Of a stretch of 64,000 bases of DNA, positions 44,935-54,417 are shown piece by piece. The notes under the pieces are model-generated. The model did no database searches. It was not told where the DNA came from and worked only from the letters and a program-made list of their open reading frames with translations. Source of the stretch: Actinokineospora baliensis. GTDB taxonomy: Bacteria; Actinomycetota; Actinomycetes; Mycobacteriales; Pseudonocardiaceae. The stretch spans positions 7,366,001-7,430,000 of the forward strand of contig NZ_JAFBCK010000001.1 in NCBI RefSeq assembly GCF_016907695.1. Reading direction: 5' to 3'. The position numbers were made by a program, and so were the translations under genes. Position 1 is the first letter of the stretch; the number at the start of each line of letters is the position of its first letter.

Positions 44935-45945
44935 ATGCGCGCGTACGTCCACGCCCTGCCCAAGGTCGAACTGCACCTGCACCTGGTCGGCTCCGCACCG
45001 CTGGATTCCGTGCTCGAACTCGCCCGCCGGCACCCCGACGGCGGTGTCCCCGTCGACCGCGACGACCTGGTGCGGTTCTACGAGTTCACGGACTTCACCC
45101 ACTTCATCACCGTGTACGGCAACGTTTCGGGCCTTGTCCGCACAGGCGCGGACATCACCACGCTGCTCGTAGGCATCGCCCGAGATCTAGCGGCGTCCAA
45201 CGCGCACTACGCCGAGGTGACCGTCACGGCGTTCGATCACCTCAAGAACGGCATGGACCCCGCGGAGTTGGCCGAAGCTCTGACGCTTGGCCGTAAGAGG
45301 GCTCTCGCGGAGCACGGCGTAATTCTGGCCTGGGTGTTCGACATCCCGGCGGGCCTAGAGCGCGCGAGCGACGAGACAAGCATCGATTGGGTTCTTACCT
45401 ACATGCCTGAGGGTACGGTCGGCTTCGGCGTAGGCGGCCAGGAAGCCGGGATGCCCCGTAGCTCGTTTCGCCGTTCGTTCGACCGTGCACGCGAAGCGGG
45501 CCTGCGCTCTGTGCCCCACGCGGGTGAAACCGTAGGGCCGGAAGAGATCTGGGCAGCGATCCGCGACCTGGGCGCCGAACGCATCGGTCACGGGGTGAGC
45601 GCGGTGCGCGATCAGAACCTCTTGCGCCATCTGGCCCACGAGGGGATTCCACTCGAGGTGTGCCCGACGTCGAACCTGTGCACCCGCGCGGTCGCTGACA
45701 TCAACAGTCATCCGCTGCCCCGGCTGCTGGAGGCCGGTGTGCCGGTCACGTTGGCGACCGACGATCCCGGCATGTTCCACACCGACCTCAACCGGGAGTA
45801 CCTGCTGTGCCACGAGCACTTGGGCCTGACCCGGGGCGAGCTGGCCGACATCGCGCGAACCGGAGTGCGGTCCGCGTTCTGCGCGCCGGAGCTGCGGGAC
45901 GAGCTGATCGCCAGGATTGATGCCGTCGAGCGTTCCGGTGGGTAG
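44935..45945 (+). CDS. Adenosine deaminase family protein
   Basis: A 336-residue TIM-barrel metal-dependent deaminase. First metal-binding motif ELHLHLVGS (His14, His16), then PHAGE with the catalytic glutamate (about residue 200), RIGHG, and TDDPGMF with the second metal-binding aspartate (about residue 277). The TDDP motif rather than the SLNTDDP-less form of classic Add suggests the adenine/aminofutalosine branch, so the substrate (adenosine, adenine or an amino-purine nucleoside) is uncertain. ATG 44935 has a GAGAGG ribosome site. Divergent from the peptidase gene; the 264-bp gap holds two promoter regions I cannot define. The MuiA-family gene follows at 9 bp and is probably co-transcribed. 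Confidence 0.88.
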   Translation: MRAYVHALPKVELHLHLVGSAPLDSVLELARRHPDGGVPVDRDDLVRFYEFTDFTHFITVYGNVSGLVRTGADITTLLVGIARDLAASNAHYAEVTVTAFDHLKNGMDPAELAEALTLGRKRALAEHGVILAWVFDIPAGLERASDETSIDWVLTYMPEGTVGFGVGGQEAGMPRSSFRRSFDRAREAGLRSVPHAGETVGPEEIWAAIRDLGAERIGHGVSAVRDQNLLRHLAHEGIPLEVCPTSNLCTRAVADINSHPLPRLLEAGVPVTLATDDPGMFHTDLNREYLLCHEHLGLTRGELADIARTGVRSAFCAPELRDELIARIDAVERSGG

Positions 45946-45954
45946 CCTCGCGGC

Positions 45955-47550
45955 GTGACCAGTCGAGTTGACGCCAGCATCGTGGCCGTGACCGTCTACC
46001 CGGGACAGGCGCGGATCACCCGCCGCGGGCGGGTGGACCTTGCCGCGGGTGAGCAGCGGGTGGCCGTAGGCGGCCTACCGCAGTACTTGCACGCGGATTC
46101 GGTGCGGGTGGCCGGGCGCGGTCCAGCGACGGTGCTCGGCGTCGACGTGCGCGCCGAACGCAACCCGCGCACCCAGGACGCCGCGTTGGGCGATCTGGAG
46201 AGTCGTAGGGACGCGTTGGTGGCGCAGCTGCGTGAGCTGGCCGACCACAACAGCGTGCTCGACGCGCGCGCGGAGCTGATCACCGCGTTGGCCCGGCGCG
46301 CGGGTAGCACCTTCGCGCAGGCGCTGGCCAAGGACGAGACCGACACGACCCGCGTGGCCCAGGTGGGGGACGCGCTCGCCGATCAGCTCGCGGGGGTCTA
46401 CGCGCAGCGGCGGGAGCTGACCGAGTCGATCCAGACCACGCAGGAAGAGTTGGACGAGGTGCACCGGCGCATCGCCGACCGGGACGGCTACCGGCCGCCG
46501 GACAGCACGGCGATCGAGGTCGAGCTGGCGGTGTCGGAGCCGGGCGAGGTCGAGCTGGAGGTCTCCTACCTGGTCGACTCCGCCAACTGGGAGTCCCGCT
46601 ACGACGTCCGGCTGGTGTCCTCGACGCTGCATCTGACGTGGTACGGGCTGGTCACCCAGCACACGGGCGAGGACTGGCCGGAGTGCGACCTGCGCCTGTC
46701 CACCGCCCGGCCCGCGACCAGCGTCGACGTGCCGGAGCTGGACCCGTGGTACCTCGACGTCCTGCGGCCGATGCCCCGTGCGTACGGGGGTGGTGGCCCC
46801 GGCGAGGACCAGGCGCAGATGCGCGTAGGCGCTCAGGCCATGAGCAGCGCGCCCATGATGCCCGCCGCGGCCGCGCCTGCCGGGTACTCACCGGCACCCA
46901 TCGCCGAGTCCGTTGCCACCGTGGAGCACGGCGAAGCGGCGACCGTGTACCGGCCCGCCCGCCCGGTGGCCGTGCCCTCGGACGGGAGTGCCCACCGGAC
47001 AACGGTCGCGAGCATCGAACTGGCCGCCGAGGTCGACCACATCACGGTTCCCCTGGTGGGCCCAGAGGCGTACTTGCGCGCCACTGCGACCAACTCGTCC
47101 GAGCACACGCTCCGCCCTGGCCGGGCGTCCCTGTTCCACGATGACGAGTTCGTCGGGGTGACGAACCTGGCGGCGTGGGCGCCGGGCGAAGAGGTCGAGC
47201 TCACCCTGGGTATCGATGACCGCATCCGCGTCGAGCGCGACTTGGTCAAGCGTTCGGCGAGCAAGGCGGTGCTGGGCAGCACGCGCCGCCAAGAGGCGAC
47301 GTGGCGGATCAAGGTGGGTAACTTCGGCCCGCGGCCCGCACAGATCACCGTGGTCGATCAGGTGCCTGTGTCGCGCAGCGAGTCGGTAGTGGTGCGAGAC
47401 CTGGCTCTTAAGCCGCAGCCCGCCGAGCAGACGGAGATCGGCGAGGTCACCTGGAAGCTGGCGGTGCCGCCGGGGCAGACCAGCGAGATCACCATCGGCT
47501 TCCGGGTGGACGTCGCCAAGGGCGTGACTCTGACGGGCTGGCGCGACTAG
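45955..47550 (+). CDS. DUF4139/DUF4140 (MuiA-family) protein
   Basis: A 531-residue protein of the mucoidy-inhibitor MuiA family. Domain DUF4140 (residues 1-105, VTVYPGQARITRRG) is followed by a coiled-coil hairpin (about 65-165) and the DUF4139 beta-rich domain (about 190-531, ESRYDVRLVSSTLHLTWYGLVTQHTGEDW). Residues 285-320 are Met/Ala/Pro-rich and probably disordered. No signal peptide. The family is widespread, is implicated in surface/capsule phenotypes and protein assembly, and has no defined activity. It starts 9 bp after the deaminase gene. Its stop codon overlaps the convergent oxidoreductase stop (47547-47550). Confidence 0.88.
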   Translation: MTSRVDASIVAVTVYPGQARITRRGRVDLAAGEQRVAVGGLPQYLHADSVRVAGRGPATVLGVDVRAERNPRTQDAALGDLESRRDALVAQLRELADHNSVLDARAELITALARRAGSTFAQALAKDETDTTRVAQVGDALADQLAGVYAQRRELTESIQTTQEELDEVHRRIADRDGYRPPDSTAIEVELAVSEPGEVELEVSYLVDSANWESRYDVRLVSSTLHLTWYGLVTQHTGEDWPECDLRLSTARPATSVDVPELDPWYLDVLRPMPRAYGGGGPGEDQAQMRVGAQAMSSAPMMPAAAAPAGYSPAPIAESVATVEHGEAATVYRPARPVAVPSDGSAHRTTVASIELAAEVDHITVPLVGPEAYLRATATNSSEHTLRPGRASLFHDDEFVGVTNLAAWAPGEEVELTLGIDDRIRVERDLVKRSASKAVLGSTRRQEATWRIKVGNFGPRPAQITVVDQVPVSRSESVVVRDLALKPQPAEQTEIGEVTWKLAVPPGQTSEITIGFRVDVAKGVTLTGWRD

Positions 47551-48455
47551 GGCGACCCGGGCGCGAAATCGGCCAGGACCGACTCGGCGTGTGCCATGGA
47601 CGCCGCCGGGTCGGCGTCCGGGGTGCCGATGGCCGGGTCGAAGTTGAGGTCGATGAACAGCTCGGTGATGCCCTGTTCGGCGAGGCCGCCGAGGTCGTCG
47701 CGGATCTTCTCGACGCTGCCGGTCAGCGGGCGGGTGCCCTGGTCGGGGCGGGCGAGGACGACGCCCCGGCAGATCATGCGCAGCTGCTGCGGGTCCCGTC
47801 CCGCCTCGGCGGCGGCGTCGCGGACGAGGCGGACGGAGGCACCGATCGTGGTCAGGTCGGCACGGCTGCTGCTGATCCAACCGTCGGCCAGGCGACCCGC
47901 GCGGCGCAGAGCGGGCTCAGCGGCGCCACCGAGCAAGATGGGGGGACCTCCGGCCTGCACCGGCTTGGGGTCCATCCGGCTGGCAGGCACCTCATAGAGC
48001 GCGCCTGCGTGCTCAACGACCTCCTCGGTCCAGAGCTTGCGCAGCAGGGGGATGTACTCCTCGGCCCTCTTACCCCGCCCGGCGATGTCAACGCCAACGG
48101 CGGCGAACTCCTCGGACGACCAGCCGACGCCTAGGCCCGCGTCGAGCCTGCCGCCGGACAGCACGTCGAGGGTGCCCAACTGCTTCGCGAGGAGCGCGGG
48201 TGCGGAGAACGGCATGTTGAGGACCGCTACACCCAACCGTGCGCGGCTGGTGCGGGCGGCCACGTACGACAGGGTCGTGATCGGGTCCAAGACGCTGCGG
48301 TAGGCATCGCCCCACGCGCCGTCCGGTGGGGACAAGAGGCGTTGCATCGTCCACAAGGACCGGTAGCCCAGGTCCTCCGCGCGGGTCGCCACGCGCACGA
48401 GGTTGTCGACGGTGGCCCACGAGCCCGACACGGGCAAAGCGAATCCCAGCTCCAC
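47547..48455 (-). CDS. LLM-class F420-dependent oxidoreductase
   Basis: A 302-residue luciferase-like TIM-barrel enzyme, probably F420-dependent. The N-terminus LGFALPVSG with VRVATRAEDLGYRSLW, and the later GGRLDAGLGVGWSSEEF segment, are typical of the actinobacterial MSMEG/Rv0953c-like group (TIGR03619 type). Such enzymes use reduced cofactor F420 to reduce or oxidise small molecules; the substrate is unknown. GTG 48455 is chosen because it starts the conserved first strand; a GGGGG tract precedes it. Divergent from the prolyl oligopeptidase gene with only 39 bp between starts, so their promoters overlap. Confidence 0.9.
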   Translation of the reverse strand: MELGFALPVSGSWATVDNLVRVATRAEDLGYRSLWTMQRLLSPPDGAWGDAYRSVLDPITTLSYVAARTSRARLGVAVLNMPFSAPALLAKQLGTLDVLSGGRLDAGLGVGWSSEEFAAVGVDIAGRGKRAEEYIPLLRKLWTEEVVEHAGALYEVPASRMDPKPVQAGGPPILLGGAAEPALRRAGRLADGWISSSRADLTTIGASVRLVRDAAAEAGRDPQQLRMICRGVVLARPDQGTRPLTGSVEKIRDDLGGLAEQGITELFIDLNFDPAIGTPDADPAASMAHAESVLADFAPGSP

Positions 48456-48494
48456 AACCCCCACGCTAGCCCACCCGCCGGCAGACTGGCGCGC

Positions 48495-50507
48495 ATGACC
48501 GACGACGCCGACCCGTACCTCTGGCTCGAAGACGTGACCGGTGAGCGGGCCCTGGACTGGGTCCGGGCCCGCAACGCAGAGACCACCGCGGTGCTCACCG
48601 GTGGCGAGCGGTTCGAGACCACCAAGAGCAGGCTGCTGGAGGTGCTCGACGCGGACGACCGCATCCCGTACCCGAGGCGGCGCGGTGCGTACCTCTACAA
48701 CTTCTGGCAGGACTCGGCCCACCCGCGCGGGTTGTGGCGGCGGACCACGCTCGAGCAGTACCGCACGGCGTCGCCGGAGTGGACCGTGCTGCTGGACGTG
48801 GACGCGCTGGCCGAGGCCGAGGGGGAGAACTGGGTCTGGAAGAGCGCGTCGGTGCTCAAGCCCGGTTATGACCTGGCGCTGGTGGAGCTCTCGCGGGGTG
48901 GCGCCGACGCGACCGTGGTGCGCGAGTTCGACCTGCGCACCGCCGAGTTCGTCGCAGGCGGGTTCTCCCTCCCAGAGGCGAAGTCCCGGGTGAGTTGGAT
49001 CGATGAGGACACCGTCTACGTCGGTACCGATTTCGGGGAGGGCTCCCTCACCACGTCCGGCTACGCGCGCGTCGTCAAGAGGTGGCGTCGGGGGACGCCG
49101 CTGGAGGACGCCGTCACGGTCTACGAGGGCAAGCCCGAGGACGTGACCGCCTACGCCTACCGCGATCACACGCCTGGCTTCGAGCGCGACCTGGTGGGCC
49201 GGTTCCCGGACTTCTTCACCTCGGAGGAGTTCCTGCTCAACGCGGACGGCAGCCTCACCAAGATCGATGTGCCCGAGGACGCGAACGTCGACGTGCACCG
49301 TGAATGGCTGCTGGTCACCCTCCGGTCGGACTGGGCCACCGGTGGCACCACCTATAGGACGGGTTCGCTGCTGGCGGCCAACTTCGACAGCTTCTTGGCC
49401 GGTGAGCGCGACCTGACCCCGTTGTTCGTGCCGGACGAGCACACCTCGCTCAGTGGCGTCGCGTGGACGCGCAACCACTTGATCCTCATCAAGCTCGCGG
49501 ACGTGAAGACCCGTCTTGAGGTCCTGACGCCTGGCGCGGACGGGTGGAGCCGGGCGGAGCTACCGGGTGCACCTGAGGTGGGCTCGGCCGACGTGATCGA
49601 CACCGACCCGGACCACAGCGACGAGTACCTGCTCAACGTGAGTGGTTACTTGCAACCCGCGACGCTCCTGCGTGGAGAGATCGGCGGTGGCTTGGAGGAA
49701 CTGCGGCAAGCCCCCGCGTTCTTCGACGCCGCCGGACTAACGGTGGAGCAGCACTTCGCGACGTCGGACGACGGCACTAAGGTGCCGTACTTCGTCGTGC
49801 GCGGCGAGAATGCCAATGGCCCGACCCTGCTCTATGGCTACGGCGGGTTTGAGGTGTCTCTTACCCCCGGCTACAGCGGTGGACTCGGGCGTGGCTGGCT
49901 GGAGCACGGCGGTACCTACGTTGTCGCCAACATCCGGGGTGGCGGCGAGTACGGGCCCGCATGGCACCGGGCAGCCCTGCGGGAGAACCGGCCTCGCGCC
50001 TACGAGGACTTCGCTGCGGTCGCCAAGGATCTTGTGGCAAGAGGCATCACGACGCCTGAGCGGCTGGGTATGCAGGGGGGCAGCAACGGCGGCCTCTTGG
50101 CGGGTGTGATGTTGACCCGCTACCCGGAGTTGTTTGGCGCTGTCGTGAGCCAGGTGCCGTTGTTGGACCTGAGCCGCTACCACCTGCTACTCGCGGGGGC
50201 CTCCTGGATGGCCGAGTGGGGCGACCCCGACAACCCCGACGACTGGTCTTACCTCAAGACCTTCTCGCCGTACCACAACGTCCACAGTGGAACGAAGTAC
50301 CCGCCGGTCTTCTTCGTGACCTCCACCCGCGACGACCGGGTGCACCCCGGTCACGCGCGGAAGATGGCGGCTCGGATGGTCGAGCTGGGTCACTCGCCGT
50401 ACTACTACGAGAACATCGAGGGTGGGCACGGCGCGGCGGCGGACAACGCACAACGGGCGTACATGTCGGCGATCGTCTACGAGTTCCTGCTGCGCACGCT
50501 CAGCTAG
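48495..50507 (+). CDS. Prolyl oligopeptidase family serine peptidase
   Basis: A 670-residue cytosolic peptidase. The N-terminal beta-propeller (residues about 60-400) gates a C-terminal alpha/beta hydrolase with catalytic Ser530 in GGSNGG, aspartate in STRDDRVHP, and histidine in GGHGAA. The NIRGGGEYGPAWH signature confirms the S9A family, which cuts peptides shorter than about 30 residues after proline. The length is typical (about 680-700). No signal peptide. Codons 49350-50200 are less GC-rich than the first half. Followed by short CTAG-rich repeats (50504-50535) ahead of the SNF2 gene. Confidence 0.92.
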   Translation: MTDDADPYLWLEDVTGERALDWVRARNAETTAVLTGGERFETTKSRLLEVLDADDRIPYPRRRGAYLYNFWQDSAHPRGLWRRTTLEQYRTASPEWTVLLDVDALAEAEGENWVWKSASVLKPGYDLALVELSRGGADATVVREFDLRTAEFVAGGFSLPEAKSRVSWIDEDTVYVGTDFGEGSLTTSGYARVVKRWRRGTPLEDAVTVYEGKPEDVTAYAYRDHTPGFERDLVGRFPDFFTSEEFLLNADGSLTKIDVPEDANVDVHREWLLVTLRSDWATGGTTYRTGSLLAANFDSFLAGERDLTPLFVPDEHTSLSGVAWTRNHLILIKLADVKTRLEVLTPGADGWSRAELPGAPEVGSADVIDTDPDHSDEYLLNVSGYLQPATLLRGEIGGGLEELRQAPAFFDAAGLTVEQHFATSDDGTKVPYFVVRGENANGPTLLYGYGGFEVSLTPGYSGGLGRGWLEHGGTYVVANIRGGGEYGPAWHRAALRENRPRAYEDFAAVAKDLVARGITTPERLGMQGGSNGGLLAGVMLTRYPELFGAVVSQVPLLDLSRYHLLLAGASWMAEWGDPDNPDDWSYLKTFSPYHNVHSGTKYPPVFFVTSTRDDRVHPGHARKMAARMVELGHSPYYYENIEGGHGAAADNAQRAYMSAIVYEFLLRTLS

Positions 50508-50578
50508 CGACCTAGTGGTCTAGCGGCCTAGTGGCTCCCCCACTGGGATCGTCGGTCCCGGTGGGTAGTGTCTACGGG

Positions 50579-53500
50579 GTGTTGGCGCTGCACTGTCTGG
50601 TCACGGCCGCCGGAGAGGTAGCGCTCTGGGCGGAGGACTCGACGCTGCCCAGCCGCCGCCCCGGCAGGGCGACCAAGGCGGTCGTCGCGCACCCGTTCGC
50701 GGTACCGGCTCGGACGTTGACGGCGCTGGTCGCGGGGCTGTCCGACGAGGTACCTGTCCTACTGCCGTCCTACCCGTCCGGCCCAGTCGCGTCCCCTGAA
50801 CTGGTGCTCGACCCGCTGGCGAACCGGGCGACCCCACGCGGGCAGGTCCGCCTGACGCCCTGGCGGGTGCCGGTGGCGAAGATGTCACCGGCCGTGTTCG
50901 CCCGCCATGGCGTCCCCCGGCTCGGTGATGTCCGCACGGGAGCCAGCGTGCGGTTCCTGAGCACCGTGGTCGCCTTCGCCGAGGACTTGGTCGACCGCGG
51001 TCGGGTGCTGCCCACGATCGTGAGCGAGGAAGACGGCCTGGTGGCCCGGTGGCGCCCAGCGCTGTCGGGCACCGACTCGGCGCGGTACGCGCGCCTGCGC
51101 GACGCGGTGCCGCCGGTCCTGCGCGCAGCCCAGGTCGAGGGTTCGACGGGCAGGCGGGCCGAGGACGTACTGCGGCCCGCACTGGACGCGTTCGTGGATT
51201 CGCTGACCCGCGCCCGGTTGGCCGGGATCCGGCTGGGGCCTGTCGGCTCCGCCACCACCTCGGTGTCCAGGGCACTGCTGGTGGCGCTGACCGGGGACCC
51301 CTTGTTGGACGCCGCCCCGGACGAGGCCGCTCGGCTGGCGGACACCCTGCGCACATGGCGGTCCGCGGTCGAGTTCGATGGCCCCGTCCGCGCCTGCTTC
51401 CGGCTGCGCGCGCCCGAAGACGACGCGGATAGCAGCGCCGACCCTACGTGGACGGTGGAGTTGCTGCTGCGCGCCGTAGACGATCCGAGCGTGATGGTGG
51501 CCGCCGACCAGGTGTGGCGCGGGGATGGCGGGACGGTGTTGCGCCGCTGGGTGAGCCGCCCCGACGAGTTGCTGCTGGCCGAGCTGGGGCGCGCGACGCG
51601 GCTGTTCTCAGACTTGGATCGCTGCCTACACGAACGCGCCCCAGTAGGGCTGAGTTTGGACACTGAGGGAGCCCACCGGTTCCTGACCGCGGCAGCAGCG
51701 CTCGATCAGGCCGGTTTCGGGGTCTTACTGCCATCGGGCTGGCGTCCGTCTTCTGGTGTTGGGCTGCGGCTGACAACTACGAGTCGCGGCACGGCAGGCA
51801 CGGTTAGTCGTAACTCGGTGCTGGGTAAGAACGAACTGGTCGACTACCGCTGGGATCTCGCGGTTGGAGACCTAACGCTCACCGAGCACGAGTTGAGCGA
51901 ACTGGCAGCGGCGAAGGTGCCTCTGGTCCGTGTCCGCGGCCGGTGGGTGCAGATCGACCAGCGCGGGTTGGCTGAAGGCCTGGCGTTCTTGGAACGCGCG
52001 CGGGCAGGGCAGATGTCCGTCGGTGAAGTCCTCGACCTGGCGGGGATGCCCCCGGACGAGAACAACTTGCCGATCCCGGTGGTCGGCATGAGCGGATCGG
52101 GATGGTTGGCCGACCTCTTGAGCGGCACCGTCGAGGCCCACCTAGAGCCAGTCGTGACCCCTGAGGGCTTCACCGCGGAACTACGGCCATACCAACAGCG
52201 TGGTGTGGCGTGGCTGGCCTTCCTCGACAGCGTCGGCTTGGGCGCGTGTCTCGCCGACGACATGGGCCTGGGCAAGACCGTTCAACTCTTGGCCCTAGAG
52301 GCGGTTTCTCGGCAAGCGGAGAAGAAGCCGCCGACGTTGTTGGTGTGCCCGATGTCGTTGGTCGGCAACTGGCAGCGAGAAGCCGAGCGCTTCACGCCAG
52401 GGCTGCGCGTCCACGTCCACCACGGCGCGGACCGGCTCGCCGGAGCGGATCTGGCCGATGCCCTCGACGGCGCCGACCTGGTCCTCACCACCTACGCCCT
52501 AGCGGCCCGTGATGCCGACCTGCTGGCAACCCTGCAGTGGGACCGCATCGTGCTCGACGAGGCCCAGAACATCAAGAACAGCGCGGCGAAGCAGTCGCAG
52601 GCCGTGCGGTCCTTGCCCGCCCGCCACCGGGTTGCGCTGACGGGCACCCCGGTCGAAAACCGGCTGGCCGAACTGTGGTCGGTGATGGACTTCGCCAACC
52701 CCGGCCTGCTCGGCCCGCTGTCCCGCTTCCGCGCGCGGTTCGCGGTTCCCGTGGAGCGGCACGGGGACGAAGAGGCGGCGACCCGGCTGCGCCGGATCAC
52801 CGCGCCGTTCGTGCTGCGGCGGGTCAAGACCGACCCGGCGATCGTCGACGACCTGCCGGACAAGCTGGAGATGCGCCAGCTGTGCACCCTCACCGCCGAG
52901 CAGGCTTCGCTCTACCGCGCGGTGGTCGACGACATGATCGTCAAGGTCGAGGAGGCGGAGGGGGTTCAGCGCAAGGGGCTGGTGCTGGCCACGATGACGA
53001 AGCTGAAGCAGGTGTGCAACCACCCCGCGCACCTGCTCGGCGACGGCTCGCCGATCGCGGGGCGCTCCGGCAAGCTCGCCCGGCTGGAGGAGACGCTGGA
53101 GCAGGTCCTCGCCGAGGGTGAGCGGGCCCTGTGCTTCACCCAGTACGCCGAGTTCGGCGCGATGCTGGTGCCCTACCTGGCCGCGCGCTTCGACACCGAG
53201 GTGCTGTTCCTGCACGGTGGAACGCCCCGGGCGCAGCGCGATGCCATGGTCAGCCGGTTCCAGTCCGGCGCGGGTCCGGCGATCTTCCTGCTGTCGCTCA
53301 AGGCGGGCGGCACCGGGCTCACCTTGACCGAGGCCAACCACGTGATCCACCTGGACCGCTGGTGGAACCCGGCGGTGGAGGACCAGGCGACCGACCGGGC
53401 GTTCCGCATCGGGCAGCGCAAGGACGTGCAGGTGCGCAAGTTCGTCTGCATCGGCACGCTCGAGGAGCGGATCGACAAGATGATCGAGGACAAGCGGGCG

Positions 53501-53605
53501 CTGTCGAAGCTGGTGGTGGGCACCGGGGAGAGCTGGCTGACCGAGTTGTCCAACGGCGAACTGCGCGAGCTGGTCGCGCTGTCCGGGGAGGCCGTCGGTG
53601 AGTGA
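50579..53605 (+). CDS. SNF2-family helicase (HelZ type)
   Basis: A 1008-residue SF2 ATPase of the actinobacterial HelZ type. Residues 1-430 are a family-specific N-terminal region beginning VLALHCLVTAAGEVALWAED, then a DUF3670 (SNF2 helicase-associated) domain about 380-510, and the ATPase: Walker A DDMGLGKT (about 560), DEAQ box (about 660), LTGTPVENRL, and helicase C motifs LHGGTPRAQRD and QATDRAFRIGQ. It probably remodels DNA-protein complexes during repair. It is co-transcribed with the SWIM-domain gene, with which it overlaps by 8 bp. GTG 50579 is preferred from family N-termini; an in-frame GTG at 50531 is also possible. The middle third (51560-52530) is less GC-rich at third positions than both ends. 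Confidence 0.92.
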   Translation: MLALHCLVTAAGEVALWAEDSTLPSRRPGRATKAVVAHPFAVPARTLTALVAGLSDEVPVLLPSYPSGPVASPELVLDPLANRATPRGQVRLTPWRVPVAKMSPAVFARHGVPRLGDVRTGASVRFLSTVVAFAEDLVDRGRVLPTIVSEEDGLVARWRPALSGTDSARYARLRDAVPPVLRAAQVEGSTGRRAEDVLRPALDAFVDSLTRARLAGIRLGPVGSATTSVSRALLVALTGDPLLDAAPDEAARLADTLRTWRSAVEFDGPVRACFRLRAPEDDADSSADPTWTVELLLRAVDDPSVMVAADQVWRGDGGTVLRRWVSRPDELLLAELGRATRLFSDLDRCLHERAPVGLSLDTEGAHRFLTAAAALDQAGFGVLLPSGWRPSSGVGLRLTTTSRGTAGTVSRNSVLGKNELVDYRWDLAVGDLTLTEHELSELAAAKVPLVRVRGRWVQIDQRGLAEGLAFLERARAGQMSVGEVLDLAGMPPDENNLPIPVVGMSGSGWLADLLSGTVEAHLEPVVTPEGFTAELRPYQQRGVAWLAFLDSVGLGACLADDMGLGKTVQLLALEAVSRQAEKKPPTLLVCPMSLVGNWQREAERFTPGLRVHVHHGADRLAGADLADALDGADLVLTTYALAARDADLLATLQWDRIVLDEAQNIKNSAAKQSQAVRSLPARHRVALTGTPVENRLAELWSVMDFANPGLLGPLSRFRARFAVPVERHGDEEAATRLRRITAPFVLRRVKTDPAIVDDLPDKLEMRQLCTLTAEQASLYRAVVDDMIVKVEEAEGVQRKGLVLATMTKLKQVCNHPAHLLGDGSPIAGRSGKLARLEETLEQVLAEGERALCFTQYAEFGAMLVPYLAARFDTEVLFLHGGTPRAQRDAMVSRFQSGAGPAIFLLSLKAGGTGLTLTEANHVIHLDRWWNPAVEDQATDRAFRIGQRKDVQVRKFVCIGTLEERIDKMIEDKRALSKLVVGTGESWLTELSNGELRELVALSGEAVGE

Positions 53606-54404
53606 CGACGAGTGGTGGCGCTCATCGGGCCCACCGATCCCGGTGGCGGACGGCCTGCGCATCACCGGTGACCGCAAGAACATCGGCAGGACGTGGTGGT
53701 CTCGGCGGTTCGTGGAGTCGTTGGAGGCGCTCGGGCTCGGTGGCCGGTTCGAGCGTGGTCGGCGTTATGCGCGTGCGGGCCAGGTGTTGAGCATGTCGTT
53801 GTCCACGAGCATTGTGGTCGCGCAGGTGCAGGGGTCGCGGCCAGAGCCCTATAGGGTGCGGATCGGGATCAAGGCGTTCACCGATGCCGAGTGGGCCGAC
53901 GTGGAGAAAGCGCTTGCGGGACAGGCGCTGTTCCTCGCTAAGCTGCTCGCGGGTGAACTACCGCACGAGATCGAGGCAGTGTTCGAGACCGTGGGCCTAC
54001 AGTTGTTTCCCGTTAGCGCAAGAGAGCTGTCGATGGACTGCTCTTGCCCGGACTGGGAAGTGCCGTGCAAGCACCTAGCCGCCATCAGCTACCTCTTGGC
54101 GGAGTCCTTCGATTCCGACCCCTTCGAGTACCTCGCTTGGCGCGGGCGCAGCAGACAGCAGTTGCTCGACGGCCTACGCGGACCTCGTGAGCAGCCCGCC
54201 GAAGCCGGTGACGAAGCACTAGTAGACGTGCTGGACAACTTCTGGGGTGCCCCGGTGACGGTGCCCGCGGTCGCCGCGGTGCGGGCAGCGCCAGACGCGG
54301 TACTGGACCAGGTTGGCCCGTTACCGCTGACGGTCGGCGGACGGCCTCTGGTGGAATGGCTCCGGCCCGCGTACCGAGCGCTGGCCGAGGCTGACGACCA
54401 GTGA
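53598..54404 (+). CDS. SWIM zinc-finger protein
   Basis: A 268-residue protein with the SWIM motif CSCPDWEVPCKHLAA (C-x-C-x6-C-x-H, about residues 152-166), a zinc-binding element used for DNA or protein binding. N-terminal WWSRRFVESLEALG, which recurs in this family, precedes a beta-rich region. It overlaps the SNF2 gene by 8 bp (GTG start), a conserved pairing in actinobacteria that suggests a helicase-cofactor complex. DUF2293 gene follows at 13 bp. The centre of the gene has unusually AT-rich codons compared with its ends. Confidence 0.9.
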   Translation: MSDDEWWRSSGPPIPVADGLRITGDRKNIGRTWWSRRFVESLEALGLGGRFERGRRYARAGQVLSMSLSTSIVVAQVQGSRPEPYRVRIGIKAFTDAEWADVEKALAGQALFLAKLLAGELPHEIEAVFETVGLQLFPVSARELSMDCSCPDWEVPCKHLAAISYLLAESFDSDPFEYLAWRGRSRQQLLDGLRGPREQPAEAGDEALVDVLDNFWGAPVTVPAVAAVRAAPDAVLDQVGPLPLTVGGRPLVEWLRPAYRALAEADDQ

Positions 54405-54417
54405 GCGGAGGACCCCG

